Part shown: positions 43,012 through 51,646 of the stretch, piece after piece
How positions within the stretch are numbered: position 1 is the first letter of the stretch
Layout: the number at the start of each line of letters is the position of its first letter
Source of the DNA: Thermoanaerobaculia bacterium
GTDB taxonomy: Bacteria; Acidobacteriota; Thermoanaerobaculia; Multivoradales; Multivoraceae
Direction: 5' to 3'
Assembly: GCA_022822365.1 (NCBI GenBank)
Contig: JAJEBV010000028.1
Location: 41,468-105,467 of the forward strand
Length of the DNA: 64,000 bases
Notes under the pieces: model-generated
Seen by the model: the letters and a program-made list of their open reading frames with translations, nothing else
The model's database searches: none
Told to the model about the DNA's origin: nothing
Program-made: the position numbers and the translations under genes

Positions 43012-43959
43012 ATGCCCCAGTCGCCCTCCTTCCCGTCGACAGAAGACTACGTCGCGACCCTCGGCGATCCGAGGTTCTGGCGACCGTACGTGACTTCGGT
43101 GCTGAGGCGGCACGGGCTGGACACCGCTGCCGAGGCGGTCCATGCCGGAGGCGGCTCCACCTTCCCCACGCTGATCTGCGGCGACGCGGTGGTCAAGCTG
43201 TTTGGCCACTTGCCGTTCTGGGAACGCGCCTACGACGCCGAACTTGCAGCCTTGCGGTGTGTGGCCAGCGATGCCGGCATCCTTGCCCCCAGGCTGCTGG
43301 CGCACGGTCGACTCTCCGATGTGCCGGACGCCCCCTGGCCATACCTGGTCCTGTCCCGCATGCCGGGCCTTCCCTGGGACAGGGCCACGATCCCGGTCGA
43401 GGATCGCTCCCGAGTCGCCGCCGACCTCGGCCGTCAGGTCCGGCGACTTCAAGGCCTGAGGCCGTCCGCCGGCATCGCTTCGCCCGAATTCTGGCCAGCT
43501 CCCAACCTCGCCGAAGCCGCAGGCCAGACAGTCCTGCCGAAACACCTTGTCGCACAGGTCGAGCAGTTTGTGGCCGGTACCGAGGTCTCCGACGACCACG
43601 ATCCCGTGATCGTGCACGGCGACCTGATGGTCCGCCACGTCTTCGTCTCGGGCGGCCGTCTGGCCGGGATCATCGACTGGGGCGACACCCTGGTCGCGGA
43701 TCCGCACTACGAACTCGCGCAGGTCCAGCTCAACCTGTTCGATTGCGACAAGGACCTCCTCCGCACGTTCCTGCACCACAGCGACTGGCCGGTCGATCCC
43801 TCACTCCCCCGCCGGGCCCTCGTCCAGGCGTTCCACCGCCAGGCCGCGGGCCTCGCCCAGCACCGGACGATGGACGTCTTCTTCAGGCTCCCGGCGCTAC
43901 TGCCGCTGGAGGACATCGCGACGCTGGAGGAGCTCGCCGAAGCCGTGTTCGGCCTGTAG
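43012..43959 (+). CDS. Aminoglycoside-phosphotransferase-fold kinase (APH family)
   Basis: A 315-residue protein of the APH/choline-kinase fold. A Gly-rich loop-like GGGSTFPTLICGDAVVKLFG with the ATP-binding Lys, the Brenner-like motif VIVHGDLMVRHVFV and the metal motif GIIDWGDTLVADP are visible. In the usual HGDLxxxN motif the Asn is replaced by His, which may alter metal binding. The substrate is unknown; most homologues are not antibiotic-resistance proteins. The ATG has GGAGGGAAG immediately upstream; the frame is open further upstream. It is convergent with the defence operon, 18 bases apart. Confidence 0.85.
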   Translation: MPQSPSFPSTEDYVATLGDPRFWRPYVTSVLRRHGLDTAAEAVHAGGGSTFPTLICGDAVVKLFGHLPFWERAYDAELAALRCVASDAGILAPRLLAHGRLSDVPDAPWPYLVLSRMPGLPWDRATIPVEDRSRVAADLGRQVRRLQGLRPSAGIASPEFWPAPNLAEAAGQTVLPKHLVAQVEQFVAGTEVSDDHDPVIVHGDLMVRHVFVSGGRLAGIIDWGDTLVADPHYELAQVQLNLFDCDKDLLRTFLHHSDWPVDPSLPRRALVQAFHRQAAGLAQHRTMDVFFRLPALLPLEDIATLEELAEAVFGL

Positions 43960-43977
43960 CTCGATCGGCGAGCCCTC

Positions 43978-46191
43978 CTACAAGTCCTCCAAAAACTCCG
44001 ACGCCGGCTCCACCCCGGTTACCAGCAGCCGATCGCGTGCCCGAGTGCAGGCGACGTAGAGAAGATGCCGTTCCGTGTTGTAAACCTCCTCCAGGTCCGC
44101 CTCGTCCGCCACGTTCTCGATCCTGACCTGCAGTGGTAAGACCTCATCGTCACACGCCATGACTGCGACCGCCCAGAACTCCAGGCCCTTGGCTCGGTGC
44201 ATCGTTCCGACCGCGACCTGAGCCGGGATGGAGTCGACCTGGGAGACTCCAGCACTCGTGTCGAGGCGAACCGCCTCCAGACCAGCCGACTCGACTGCCC
44301 GGATAGCCCGCTCAATCTCGCTCAAGGACCGCACGAAGAGTCCAATGGCCCCGCGACCCTGCCCGGTGTCGACGGCCCCTTCATGGACCGCCGACAGCTC
44401 ACGAAGCCAGTCGCCCACGCCTGCGATCTCCTCCGCCTCCGAGCCGTAGATCCGAATCCTAGGTTCAGGGCCGTTGAACACTGAGACGGTGCCGCGCCGA
44501 TCCTCCTCGACTCCATCCACATCCGCGATCTTGGCGGGCAACAGCCGGTCGGCCTGCCGGCGAATCTGGTGCGACGTGCGGTAGTTCACCCGCAACGTCC
44601 GAGACCTCCCCCGAACGTCGACACCCAGCTTCCGCCACGAGAAAGGTGCGCGGAAGATGCGCTGACCCAGGTCTCCGGAGAAGAACAGGCTGTTCGGCCG
44701 GTCTTCGCTAAGCGCGGCCAGGAAGCGGAGTTCCGCGACACTGACGTCCTGGGCCTCGTCGATCACGCAATAGTCGAACGGGGACCTCCGAGCCTGGTTG
44801 AAGTGGGCATCCAATCGCCCAAACATGGCGGCCGTCGTCAAGAGATCCTGACGCTGCAGTCTAGTGCGCACCTTGGCGAAGATGCCCCAGAGCACCTTCC
44901 GACGGGCTTCCGCCAGCCGCGTGCGACGGCCGAGGCGCGGCACCTCGCGGTACTCGTCCCAGTTCTTCAACTGCCAGGCATCGACCACGCCGGTCCACTC
45001 CGCCCAGAGGAAACGGGCCGAGAAGCTGTGGTTCGGGACTTCCGCCGCGGCCCGGCCCAACAACGCCCGCTGGTGTTCTTCGGACGCCGGCTTGAGGGCA
45101 CCGATGTTGAGTCGGTACAGACGCTCAGCGAGGCCGGCCATGGGATGCACCTCGATCCGCTCACCCAAACGAGGCCGGCTACCGATCAGGAGCCGCAACC
45201 GACTGCGCAGGGCATCGGCGAGAGGCCCGGAGAACGTGGCAAGGAGCACGCGTGCCTCCGGGTCCGACTCCGCAAGATGCACAGCACGATGAAGTGCGAC
45301 GATCGTCTTGCCCGTGCCCGCCGACCCCGCCACGCGGGCGGGGCCACCATAGTCCCGCCTGACCAGGTCCCTCTGCGCGGGATGCAGGAAGACCGTCCAC
45401 TTCTCCCAGGGCGCTTCCAGTGCACGCTCCAGTTCCTCGCGGTCCGCCATGACGCGGAAGCGCCGCTCGGCATCCGGATGGGAGAACGCATCGGCAGCCG
45501 GCGGCAGCGGGGTCGGAACCGGAGGCGTTCCGCCTGTCGCCAGTTCAAGCAGCGCCTCCGCGGCCTCCGCCGGCAGATGGTCGGCCAGTTCCAGGAGCGT
45601 CTCTTCCGTGGCTGACTTGGCGTCTTCCAGCCAATCCGGTGGCACGCCGTAGCCGAGCAGCTCGTCATCGACCTTGTCGGCGAAGAGGATCTTCGCTGCT
45701 GGCCGTTCGTCTGGGACAGTCTTCGCCGCGGTCTCGGGACGTCTCTCCTCTGCGGCACTGCTCGAGTCCGCTGGTGGCTGAGCCGGGACGCCCTCCGCCA
45801 CGACGCCCGTCGCAGACCAGTGCGGTTGCTCGTAGCGCGGCCGTTCCACCTCCCGCACGATCTCGCGAATCTCCACCAACTGTGCCGCGCCGGTCCGAGG
45901 ATGCCGCTCCAGCCGGCGCCGCTCGGCCCAACGGTAAGCACTGTCGTGATGATCGACGTAGCAAATCAGGAAGCTCGACGACGTGCGATGGACGATGATC
46001 CGCAAGTCGCGCCCCGCACGCACGGACCAGAAGTTCCGGTCCCGTGCGGAGTCCACTCGATGCAGATGATGACCGGGCTGCGCGGGGTTCACCTGCAGGT
46101 CGAAGGCCGTCGTCTTGACCGCCTTTTCCTCGTCCGCCCGAAGGCGCCCAAGACTGGCCGTGAACGTGTCGGCGATCCGGAACTCCACCAC
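43978..46191 (-). CDS. UvrD/Rep-type helicase with N-terminal RelE/ParE-like domain
   Basis: A 737-residue protein. Residues 1 to about 100 have the RelE/ParE toxin fold pattern (FWSVRAGRDLRIIVHR, then CYVDHHDSAYRWAERRRLE). After a variable linker comes a superfamily 1 helicase: Walker A GSAGTGKT (about 289-296), Walker B CVIDEAQD (about 475), LRVNYRTSHQIRRQA, TMHRAKGLEFWAVAV and LLYVACTRARDRLLV. RelE-fold/UvrD fusions are a recurring architecture, often near defence genes. The toxin-like part may be a nucleic-acid-binding domain and not an active RNase. GTG start (46191 or 46188), 11 bases after the DUF4276 gene; it ends the defence-type operon. Confidence 0.85.
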   Translation of the reverse strand: MVEFRIADTFTASLGRLRADEEKAVKTTAFDLQVNPAQPGHHLHRVDSARDRNFWSVRAGRDLRIIVHRTSSSFLICYVDHHDSAYRWAERRRLERHPRTGAAQLVEIREIVREVERPRYEQPHWSATGVVAEGVPAQPPADSSSAAEERRPETAAKTVPDERPAAKILFADKVDDELLGYGVPPDWLEDAKSATEETLLELADHLPAEAAEALLELATGGTPPVPTPLPPAADAFSHPDAERRFRVMADREELERALEAPWEKWTVFLHPAQRDLVRRDYGGPARVAGSAGTGKTIVALHRAVHLAESDPEARVLLATFSGPLADALRSRLRLLIGSRPRLGERIEVHPMAGLAERLYRLNIGALKPASEEHQRALLGRAAAEVPNHSFSARFLWAEWTGVVDAWQLKNWDEYREVPRLGRRTRLAEARRKVLWGIFAKVRTRLQRQDLLTTAAMFGRLDAHFNQARRSPFDYCVIDEAQDVSVAELRFLAALSEDRPNSLFFSGDLGQRIFRAPFSWRKLGVDVRGRSRTLRVNYRTSHQIRRQADRLLPAKIADVDGVEEDRRGTVSVFNGPEPRIRIYGSEAEEIAGVGDWLRELSAVHEGAVDTGQGRGAIGLFVRSLSEIERAIRAVESAGLEAVRLDTSAGVSQVDSIPAQVAVGTMHRAKGLEFWAVAVMACDDEVLPLQVRIENVADEADLEEVYNTERHLLYVACTRARDRLLVTGVEPASEFLEDL

Positions 46192-46202
46192 GGGGGCGGA
46201 CT

Positions 46203-46904
46203 CTAGCTCTTGGCTAGCTCCTCCAGACGTTCAAGCCACCCATTGAAGTGAGGGCACTCGGCGCGAATCGTGTCGAGGCCGATCTGGAGCACGCCCAGAT
46301 TACCCATCAGCGGCTTCTCGTACGACGGAAGGAGGTGGAGGATACGCTTCGACGGTGCAGTCTCCTGACTGTCGTCGATGTCCTCAGGGGTGGCGAAGGC
46401 TCTGCGGATCTCCTCCAAGGGGGCACTGAGATCTGCACGCCCGACGGCGCGGCAGAAACCGGAGCAGTCGCTGAACAACATCGCCTCGAACTCGTGCATC
46501 ATCACGTACGGCACGAAGCGACGCCGATCAAAGCTGCGCCCCATCCCCGCGGCAACCTCGCTACTCATCGCTCGCTCCACCGTTCCAGCTCTCTGTTCGA
46601 CGGTGCCGCCCACCTTCCTGGCCTCCCATCTCCCGGGCCACGCGCCTGAACCCTCGGCCGGGAGTCTGTAGTAGTCAACCATCGTTCCCGCGATGCACTG
46701 GCGGTCCTGCCTCAGGTGGTTGAGGATGTCTTTCAGGGCGCTCGGCCAAGGACGCACACCGCCTCTCCGGTGGCGCTGGCGGGCCGAGCCCAGCAGGCGG
46801 GCGCCCACAGACGAGTAACCCTTGGAAGCTAGATGCTCTCTAAGCACTTCACCGACGAAGGTCTCTTCCGTCTGACCCTCGACGTGGAGCAGCAGCCGAA
46901 CCAC
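46203..46904 (-). CDS. DUF4276 protein (TOPRIM-like candidate), partner of the AAA ATPase
   Basis: A 233-residue protein. The opening LLLHVEGQTEETFVGEVL and the later AGTMVDYYRLPAEGSGAWPG are the hallmarks of DUF4276. Together with FVPYVMMHEFEAMLFSDC these acidic motifs suggest a TOPRIM-like nuclease fold, as proposed for DUF4276, but nuclease activity is inference. The GTG start abuts the TAG of the AAA ATPase gene with no gap, so the two are probably made in fixed ratio. ATPase/TOPRIM-type pairs act in anti-phage systems such as OLD, Gabija and PARIS; this one is a different family. Confidence 0.85.
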   Translation of the reverse strand: MVRLLLHVEGQTEETFVGEVLREHLASKGYSSVGARLLGSARQRHRRGGVRPWPSALKDILNHLRQDRQCIAGTMVDYYRLPAEGSGAWPGRWEARKVGGTVEQRAGTVERAMSSEVAAGMGRSFDRRRFVPYVMMHEFEAMLFSDCSGFCRAVGRADLSAPLEEIRRAFATPEDIDDSQETAPSKRILHLLPSYEKPLMGNLGVLQIGLDTIRAECPHFNGWLERLEELAKS

Positions 46905-48125
46905 CTACTCGGTTCCCGGTCTGCCGCCGAGTTCGTTCTTCTCCCAGAGCTGGCCAAGACTGTAGTCCTCTAGCCACTCCTTCAGTGGCTCCGTCTCTAG
47001 GCGCCTGAGCTTCGTCTCTTCATCCTTCCTCTCTGCAACCAGCACTTCCTCGGGCTCGAAGTAATCCAGCAGGATCGGCGACTGCGTCGCTACGATGACT
47101 TGGGTGTCCACCGAGGCACTGCGGATCATCGAGGCGAGCAACCCGATCGCGTAGGGGTGAAGGCCGAGTTCCGGCTCGTCAATGAGGATCGCCTTGGGTC
47201 GTAATTCAACCGGCTGCAAGAGTAGTGTGGACAGCGCCATGAAGCGGAGGGTGCCGTCCGAGAGGGAGGATGCACCGAAGTAATCCTCGGAGCCCCTATG
47301 CCGCCACTCGAGTCGGAGTTTCTCGGCGTTGAGGGCCAAGGGTTCTAGTTGGAAATCCTCAAAGAAAGGGGCGACCAAGGCCACAGTCTTTCGGATAAGG
47401 CGATAGCTCTTCGGGTGTGTGCGGGCCAAACGATAGAGATACGCAGCTAGATTGCCGCCGTCCGGTCTGAGGAAGCGGTTGTCGTCCAGGCTCCAGGTCT
47501 TCTTCATTGGCGAAGCCGCACTCGTGTCGTGGAACTGAAAGCGCCTCCAGCTTCCGAGGTGCTCGCGAGCCAGTTCTCGAGCTCGGAGTGAGAAGACGGC
47601 AGTTCCGGGGACTGGGTTCTCGTCCGGCTCTGCCGGAAGGCTGACCGCTGCCTCACCTGCCGGTGGCGCTGTGGGCCCACGTCCCGCGTCGAACGGCTTC
47701 GGATACTGGTCCCGGTTCCAGATCAGAAAAGTCTCCCAGCTCGGTAACAACCCGTCCGATTCGGTGGCTTCAAAATCGATCCGGTAGCCACCGAACCAAC
47801 TTGGAGCCGTTTGCCGAAACCACACCTCCATCGTCAACTCGGGTGTGGTGCGCCGGCCGAAGTGCAGGATCTGATCTGCTCCACCGACTCGTCCAACGTA
47901 GTTGCGCAGATGACCCAGCCGAACTGCACGCAGGAATGCGAAGACCTCCAAGAAGTTCGACTTTCCCGACCCGTTCGCACCGATTACGACGTTGATCGGG
48001 CGAAGTCGAAGGCCTCCAATCGCGAAGCCGGGCGACCCGGCCACGTATGGCTCACCGCCCACCGAGCGAAGGCTCCGGAATCCCCGTATCGTGATGCTGT
48101 GAAGGGCGTTAGCTGGCATCGCCAC
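46905..48125 (-). CDS. AAA_21-type ATPase (SMC/OLD-like)
   Basis: A 406-residue ABC/SMC-like ATPase. ITIRGFRSLRSVGG begins the fold, VIGANGSGKSNFLEVFAFLR is Walker A (about 46-54), ASSLSDGTLRFMALSTLLLQ holds the signature, AILIDEPELGLHPYAIGLLA is Walker B (about 308-320) and QVIVATQSPILLDYF is the D/H-loop region. No nuclease domain is fused; the DUF4276 protein encoded directly downstream would supply it. Start GTG at 48125 (or ATG 48119), one base after the methyltransferase stop. One sequence line of this gene (47341-47400) counts 50% GC, well below the flanking genes, a sign of foreign origin. Confidence 0.88.
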   Translation of the reverse strand: MAMPANALHSITIRGFRSLRSVGGEPYVAGSPGFAIGGLRLRPINVVIGANGSGKSNFLEVFAFLRAVRLGHLRNYVGRVGGADQILHFGRRTTPELTMEVWFRQTAPSWFGGYRIDFEATESDGLLPSWETFLIWNRDQYPKPFDAGRGPTAPPAGEAAVSLPAEPDENPVPGTAVFSLRARELAREHLGSWRRFQFHDTSAASPMKKTWSLDDNRFLRPDGGNLAAYLYRLARTHPKSYRLIRKTVALVAPFFEDFQLEPLALNAEKLRLEWRHRGSEDYFGASSLSDGTLRFMALSTLLLQPVELRPKAILIDEPELGLHPYAIGLLASMIRSASVDTQVIVATQSPILLDYFEPEEVLVAERKDEETKLRRLETEPLKEWLEDYSLGQLWEKNELGGRPGTE

Positions 48126-48126
48126 C

Positions 48127-51012
48127 TCAGACCCAAAAGACCTTCATCACCTCGTCACCGAGGTGGTTGATGACCTTGACGGCGATGCGGCCTGAACCGG
48201 GTCGGTCGAACGGGCGAGAGGTGTCGCTGCGGAGGGTCTCCCAGGCTTTACGGTCGATTTCAGCTTTCAGGGTGGTCTTGAGGGACTTGTAGGGGTCGTT
48301 GGCACCCAGGAAGTAGGCGTGGCGGACGAAGAAGCTCTCGCCGTTGTAGTCGGTGTCAATGAACCAGCAGGCGATGCCGTCCGCGGAGTCGCTGCGGACC
48401 TTCCCGGTGCGGGGGTCGAAGACGTCAACGCCGTTGAGCTTGACCTGAAACTGCTCGGGATCGCCGTTCGCGGACGGCACGGGAACGATGTCGATGTCGG
48501 GCTCGCCGAATATGACGAAGAGGTTGCCCTTGCCAGTGTTCTTGAGGTCCTCGGCCATGTGGAGGTCGGCGTTCATGCGCGCCTTGAGCACCGGTATGCG
48601 TCCGAGCGAGCTGAACTCGGAGGCGTGCGCGTCGTAGCTGAAGGCACAGGAGATGAGGACGTCGAAACCGGCGTCGGCAGCTTCTCGGGCCGCTTCGACG
48701 AGGTCCGGGCGCGAGACGCTGCCGAACTCGGGACCGACGAGGATGCCGGCCCGGCGGTCTTCGCCGCTTTCCGCCTCCAGGTAGGACCCCTCGGCGGCGA
48801 TCATCCGGCCCGGCCAGCAACGGAGGGACGTGAACTCGATCCGGTCTTCCCGGTGCGCCTGCTGAACGCCCGCCTCGCGGAGCTGGTCCAGGATCATGCC
48901 GCCGAAGTCCTGGCCGGTTCCGTTCGTCTTCCGGGCTTCGCCGACGGTGTCGACGAGGTTCTCCTCCTCGTCAACCAGGAGCGCCCGGTGGGGAGAAAGC
49001 GACTCGACCGTGAAAGGACCGGCGACCCGCACCTTCGTGCCGTCTTCGTAGGGCTTGTCGTACAGATACTCGAAGTCGGCCTTCGCAGCTATTGAGGCGT
49101 CGATTTCGTTCTGCCGGGCGATACGAGCCTTCCAGAAGGCGGCTAGCGCGTCTCCGGCCTCTACCGGCCAGTCGGCCGGAGGTTCGCGCGGTACTTCCCA
49201 CTCGAGCAACGCGTTCGCGGCTACTTCCTCGCCGGAAGGGAGCGTCGCCTTAGCACCGGGCGACGCCTCGAAGTCGATGATCTCACCCTTCCGCCCACCG
49301 ACTTCGACTGTCCAGGGCTCGCCGTGGCCAGCGAGCGCCCGGTTTAGGCGCTCAAGAGAGGCCTCGACCTTGGGTTGCAGCCGCTCCCAGATGACGTCGA
49401 TCTCGGCGTTGTTGGCGATCGCCCTTAGGGTGATGTGGGGAACGCGCTCGTAGACGAAGCCTTGCCGCAGCCGACCGTACGTAGCGGTTTGCTTCGGAGC
49501 GGTTCGGGTGATCGCCGCTTCCTTCTCCTGTCCCTTCCGACTGTCGGCGAGGAGGTAGTAGGGGTAGCGTGCGCCCATGACGCGGGCGCGTGCAAGGGCG
49601 AGGGCCACGCGGGAACTGTCGATCGTGATCCAGCGTCTGCCCCACTGTTCGGCCACGTACGCGGTAGTACCAGAGCCGCAAGTGGGGTCGAGGACGAGGT
49701 CTCCCGGGTCAGTGGTCATGAGGACGCAGCGCTGAATGACTTTCGGGAGTGTCTGCACAACGTAGACCTTGTCCGCCGCGTAGCCGGCCGTTCCCGTGTC
49801 GTTCCATGAGTTGGTGAGTTGCACAACTGGGTAGTCATTGAGAAACCGGAGATACGCCGGCGTCCGCCCTTGGTAGCCAAGCCTCGCAGCGCGATCCAAA
49901 CGGCTTACTCCCTGCGCCGTCGTCTTCCAGTGCGTTCCAGGCTTGACGGAGAAGGTCCTCCCCATCGTCGTAACAGATCGATCCTCCGCCGCGGCACCCT
50001 GTGAGGTCAGATCAGCCGACCTCGCAAGGCGTTGCGGCGAGACTCGGTGAAACTCCCCACTCAAGCTGCCAAGCGCTCGGTAGGACGTCGCTCCGCGTTG
50101 ACCCGCTTGCTTGGCGTAAACCAGCTGCCGGTACTTCAAGCCCCTAGCAACGCTCTTGCCGTACCATAGAACGTAGTCCGAAGTGTTGGCCAAGTAGTTT
50201 GTTGCAAAGCCCGAAGTCTTCGAGAACGCGACAACTGACACGAAGTTCTCGGCTCCAAACACCTCATCCATCACCGCTCGCACGCGGTGCACGTTCTCGT
50301 CCCCGATCTGGACGAACACCGACCCACTCTCCGTCAGCAGTTCCCGCGCCATCAGCAACCGGTCCCGCAGGTAGCTCAGGTAGGAGTGGATGCCGTCCCG
50401 CCAGGTGTCCCGGAAAGCCTTGACCTGCTCGGGCTCGCGGGTGATGTGGTCGGCCTTGCCGTCCTTCACGTCGCGGCTGGTTGTTGACCACTGGAAGTTC
50501 GAGTTGAACTTGATGCCGTAGGGCGGGTCGATGTAGATGCACTGGACCTTTCCGCGGAGACCTTCACGGTTGGCCAGGGACGCCATGACCTGGAGGGCGT
50601 CGCCGAGGATCATCCGGTTCGACCAGTTCGCCTCGTGCTGGTAGAACTCGGTGCGCGCCTCCGGCGACGGCAGGCCGTTGAAATCGTCGAACAGTCCAGC
50701 CTGCGCCTCGGGCTCTTCGCCTTCGGCCTTCAGCCGCCTCAGGTCGTCGATCAACGCCTTCGGGTGGACCTTCTCCTGGATGAAGAGGGGCGGCGCCTGG
50801 ACCTCCAGTTCCTCGTCGTAGCTCTTGCCGCGCCAGACGAGTTGCGGATCCAGGTCGAGGTTTCGGCGGTTGATCGCAGCGCGGATCGGCAGTTGGTCCT
50901 CGGCGGCCATGACCGACTGGTGTTCGGCCGAGGGCAGGTTCGGACGCTTCGCCTCGTCGTGGCGGAAGGACTCGACGCGCTTTGGCGACTTGCGTCTGCG
51001 CTTTCTCGGCAC
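48127..51012 (-). CDS. Long type III-like (beta-class) DNA methyltransferase
   Basis: A 961-residue DNA methyltransferase. The catalytic motif IV YIDPPYGIKFN (about 159-169) comes before the SAM motif LVLDPTCGSGTTAYVAEQWG (about 437-456), which is the beta-class order of type III Mod and related N6-adenine enzymes. A basic N-terminus (RKRRRKSPKR) precedes it. About 450 residues follow motif I, more than usual for Mod proteins, and include a region like VLISCAFSYDAHASEF that may contact the restriction subunit or DNA. The GTG start lies two bases after the DUF2442 stop. It should protect the host by methylating the site recognised by the restriction gene in this operon. Confidence 0.9.
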   Translation of the reverse strand: MPRKRRRKSPKRVESFRHDEAKRPNLPSAEHQSVMAAEDQLPIRAAINRRNLDLDPQLVWRGKSYDEELEVQAPPLFIQEKVHPKALIDDLRRLKAEGEEPEAQAGLFDDFNGLPSPEARTEFYQHEANWSNRMILGDALQVMASLANREGLRGKVQCIYIDPPYGIKFNSNFQWSTTSRDVKDGKADHITREPEQVKAFRDTWRDGIHSYLSYLRDRLLMARELLTESGSVFVQIGDENVHRVRAVMDEVFGAENFVSVVAFSKTSGFATNYLANTSDYVLWYGKSVARGLKYRQLVYAKQAGQRGATSYRALGSLSGEFHRVSPQRLARSADLTSQGAAAEDRSVTTMGRTFSVKPGTHWKTTAQGVSRLDRAARLGYQGRTPAYLRFLNDYPVVQLTNSWNDTGTAGYAADKVYVVQTLPKVIQRCVLMTTDPGDLVLDPTCGSGTTAYVAEQWGRRWITIDSSRVALALARARVMGARYPYYLLADSRKGQEKEAAITRTAPKQTATYGRLRQGFVYERVPHITLRAIANNAEIDVIWERLQPKVEASLERLNRALAGHGEPWTVEVGGRKGEIIDFEASPGAKATLPSGEEVAANALLEWEVPREPPADWPVEAGDALAAFWKARIARQNEIDASIAAKADFEYLYDKPYEDGTKVRVAGPFTVESLSPHRALLVDEEENLVDTVGEARKTNGTGQDFGGMILDQLREAGVQQAHREDRIEFTSLRCWPGRMIAAEGSYLEAESGEDRRAGILVGPEFGSVSRPDLVEAAREAADAGFDVLISCAFSYDAHASEFSSLGRIPVLKARMNADLHMAEDLKNTGKGNLFVIFGEPDIDIVPVPSANGDPEQFQVKLNGVDVFDPRTGKVRSDSADGIACWFIDTDYNGESFFVRHAYFLGANDPYKSLKTTLKAEIDRKAWETLRSDTSRPFDRPGSGRIAVKVINHLGDEVMKVFWV

Positions 51013-51014
51013 CG

Positions 51015-51395
51015 TCAGCGCTCGGGTTCGGGCGGCGCCGAACCGCCCACCGCCGCGGCCAGAGTGGCGTCGCCTGCACGCTCGGAGGGTCCCTTCGCCG
51101 TCTCCTGGCCAGCCCGCTTGGCCGTTCCGCGCGCAGGATTGTTCGACGCCTGCTCGTACAGATACTCGGGCGCCAGATCGGCGCCGGTCGGCCACGCGAT
51201 CGTGTTCCACTCGCGGTCGAGACGGAAAGAACGGAAGAGGCTCTGGTCTCTCAGTGGTCGGAACACCTCGCCGGACAGGTGGTTCCCCATGTCCAGGACG
51301 CCCACGCAGCCGTCGTCGAACTCCAGGCGGATCCTGTACTCCTCAATCCAGGTCGCCGACACGAGTCTCGGCGTCACTTGGTCAAACCAGCCCAT
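51015..51395 (-). CDS. DUF2442-type protein
   Basis: A 126-residue protein. The first ~75 residues (VSATWIEEYRIRLEFDDGCV, then GVLDMGNHL and SFRLDREWNTIAWPTGADL) match the pattern of DUF2442, a small domain that usually follows DUF4160. The last 45 residues are low-complexity and polar. ATG at 51395 overlaps the DUF4160 gene by 14 bases. DUF4160/DUF2442 pairs have been proposed to be toxin-antitoxin-like on genomic grounds; function is unproven. Here the pair lies between the restriction and modification genes. Confidence 0.8.
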   Translation of the reverse strand: MGWFDQVTPRLVSATWIEEYRIRLEFDDGCVGVLDMGNHLSGEVFRPLRDQSLFRSFRLDREWNTIAWPTGADLAPEYLYEQASNNPARGTAKRAGQETAKGPSERAGDATLAAAVGGSAPPEPER

Positions 51396-51642
51396 CGATC
51401 CGATCCAGGGGCTTTCGCTCGCGCGCCCTTGTCCAGTTCTTCCGGAGCTCCTCCCGGTGAAGCTCCAGCCACTCGGAAACCAGGCCCTGCACCCGGGCAG
51501 GCAAACGTCCCGCGAGCCTCTCTCCGGTGTCAATGGCGAACTGGGCTTCGTCTCCGCCGTACCTCGCGTGAAAGTGAGGAGGCGCGTGGTCGTTGAAGTA
51601 CATCCCGATCACGATACCGAAGAACCTGCTGACCTCGGGCAT
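51382..51642 (-). CDS. DUF4160-type protein
   Basis: An 86-residue protein with the core FNDHAPPHFHARYGGDEAQF, the His-rich signature of DUF4160, followed by a helical stretch (RVQGLVSEWLELHREELRKN). It starts four bases after the stop of the restriction gene and overlaps the DUF2442 gene. The conserved HAPPHFH could be a metal or active site. No biochemical function is established; a toxin-antitoxin role with DUF2442 is a hypothesis in the literature. Confidence 0.85.
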   Translation of the reverse strand: MPEVSRFFGIVIGMYFNDHAPPHFHARYGGDEAQFAIDTGERLAGRLPARVQGLVSEWLELHREELRKNWTRARERKPLDRIDGLV

Positions 51643-51646
51643 GCCG

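Noticed and set aside
43012..43959. Aminoglycoside resistance gene
   Set aside because: Only the general APH fold is visible, with a changed catalytic motif and no substrate-specific features.
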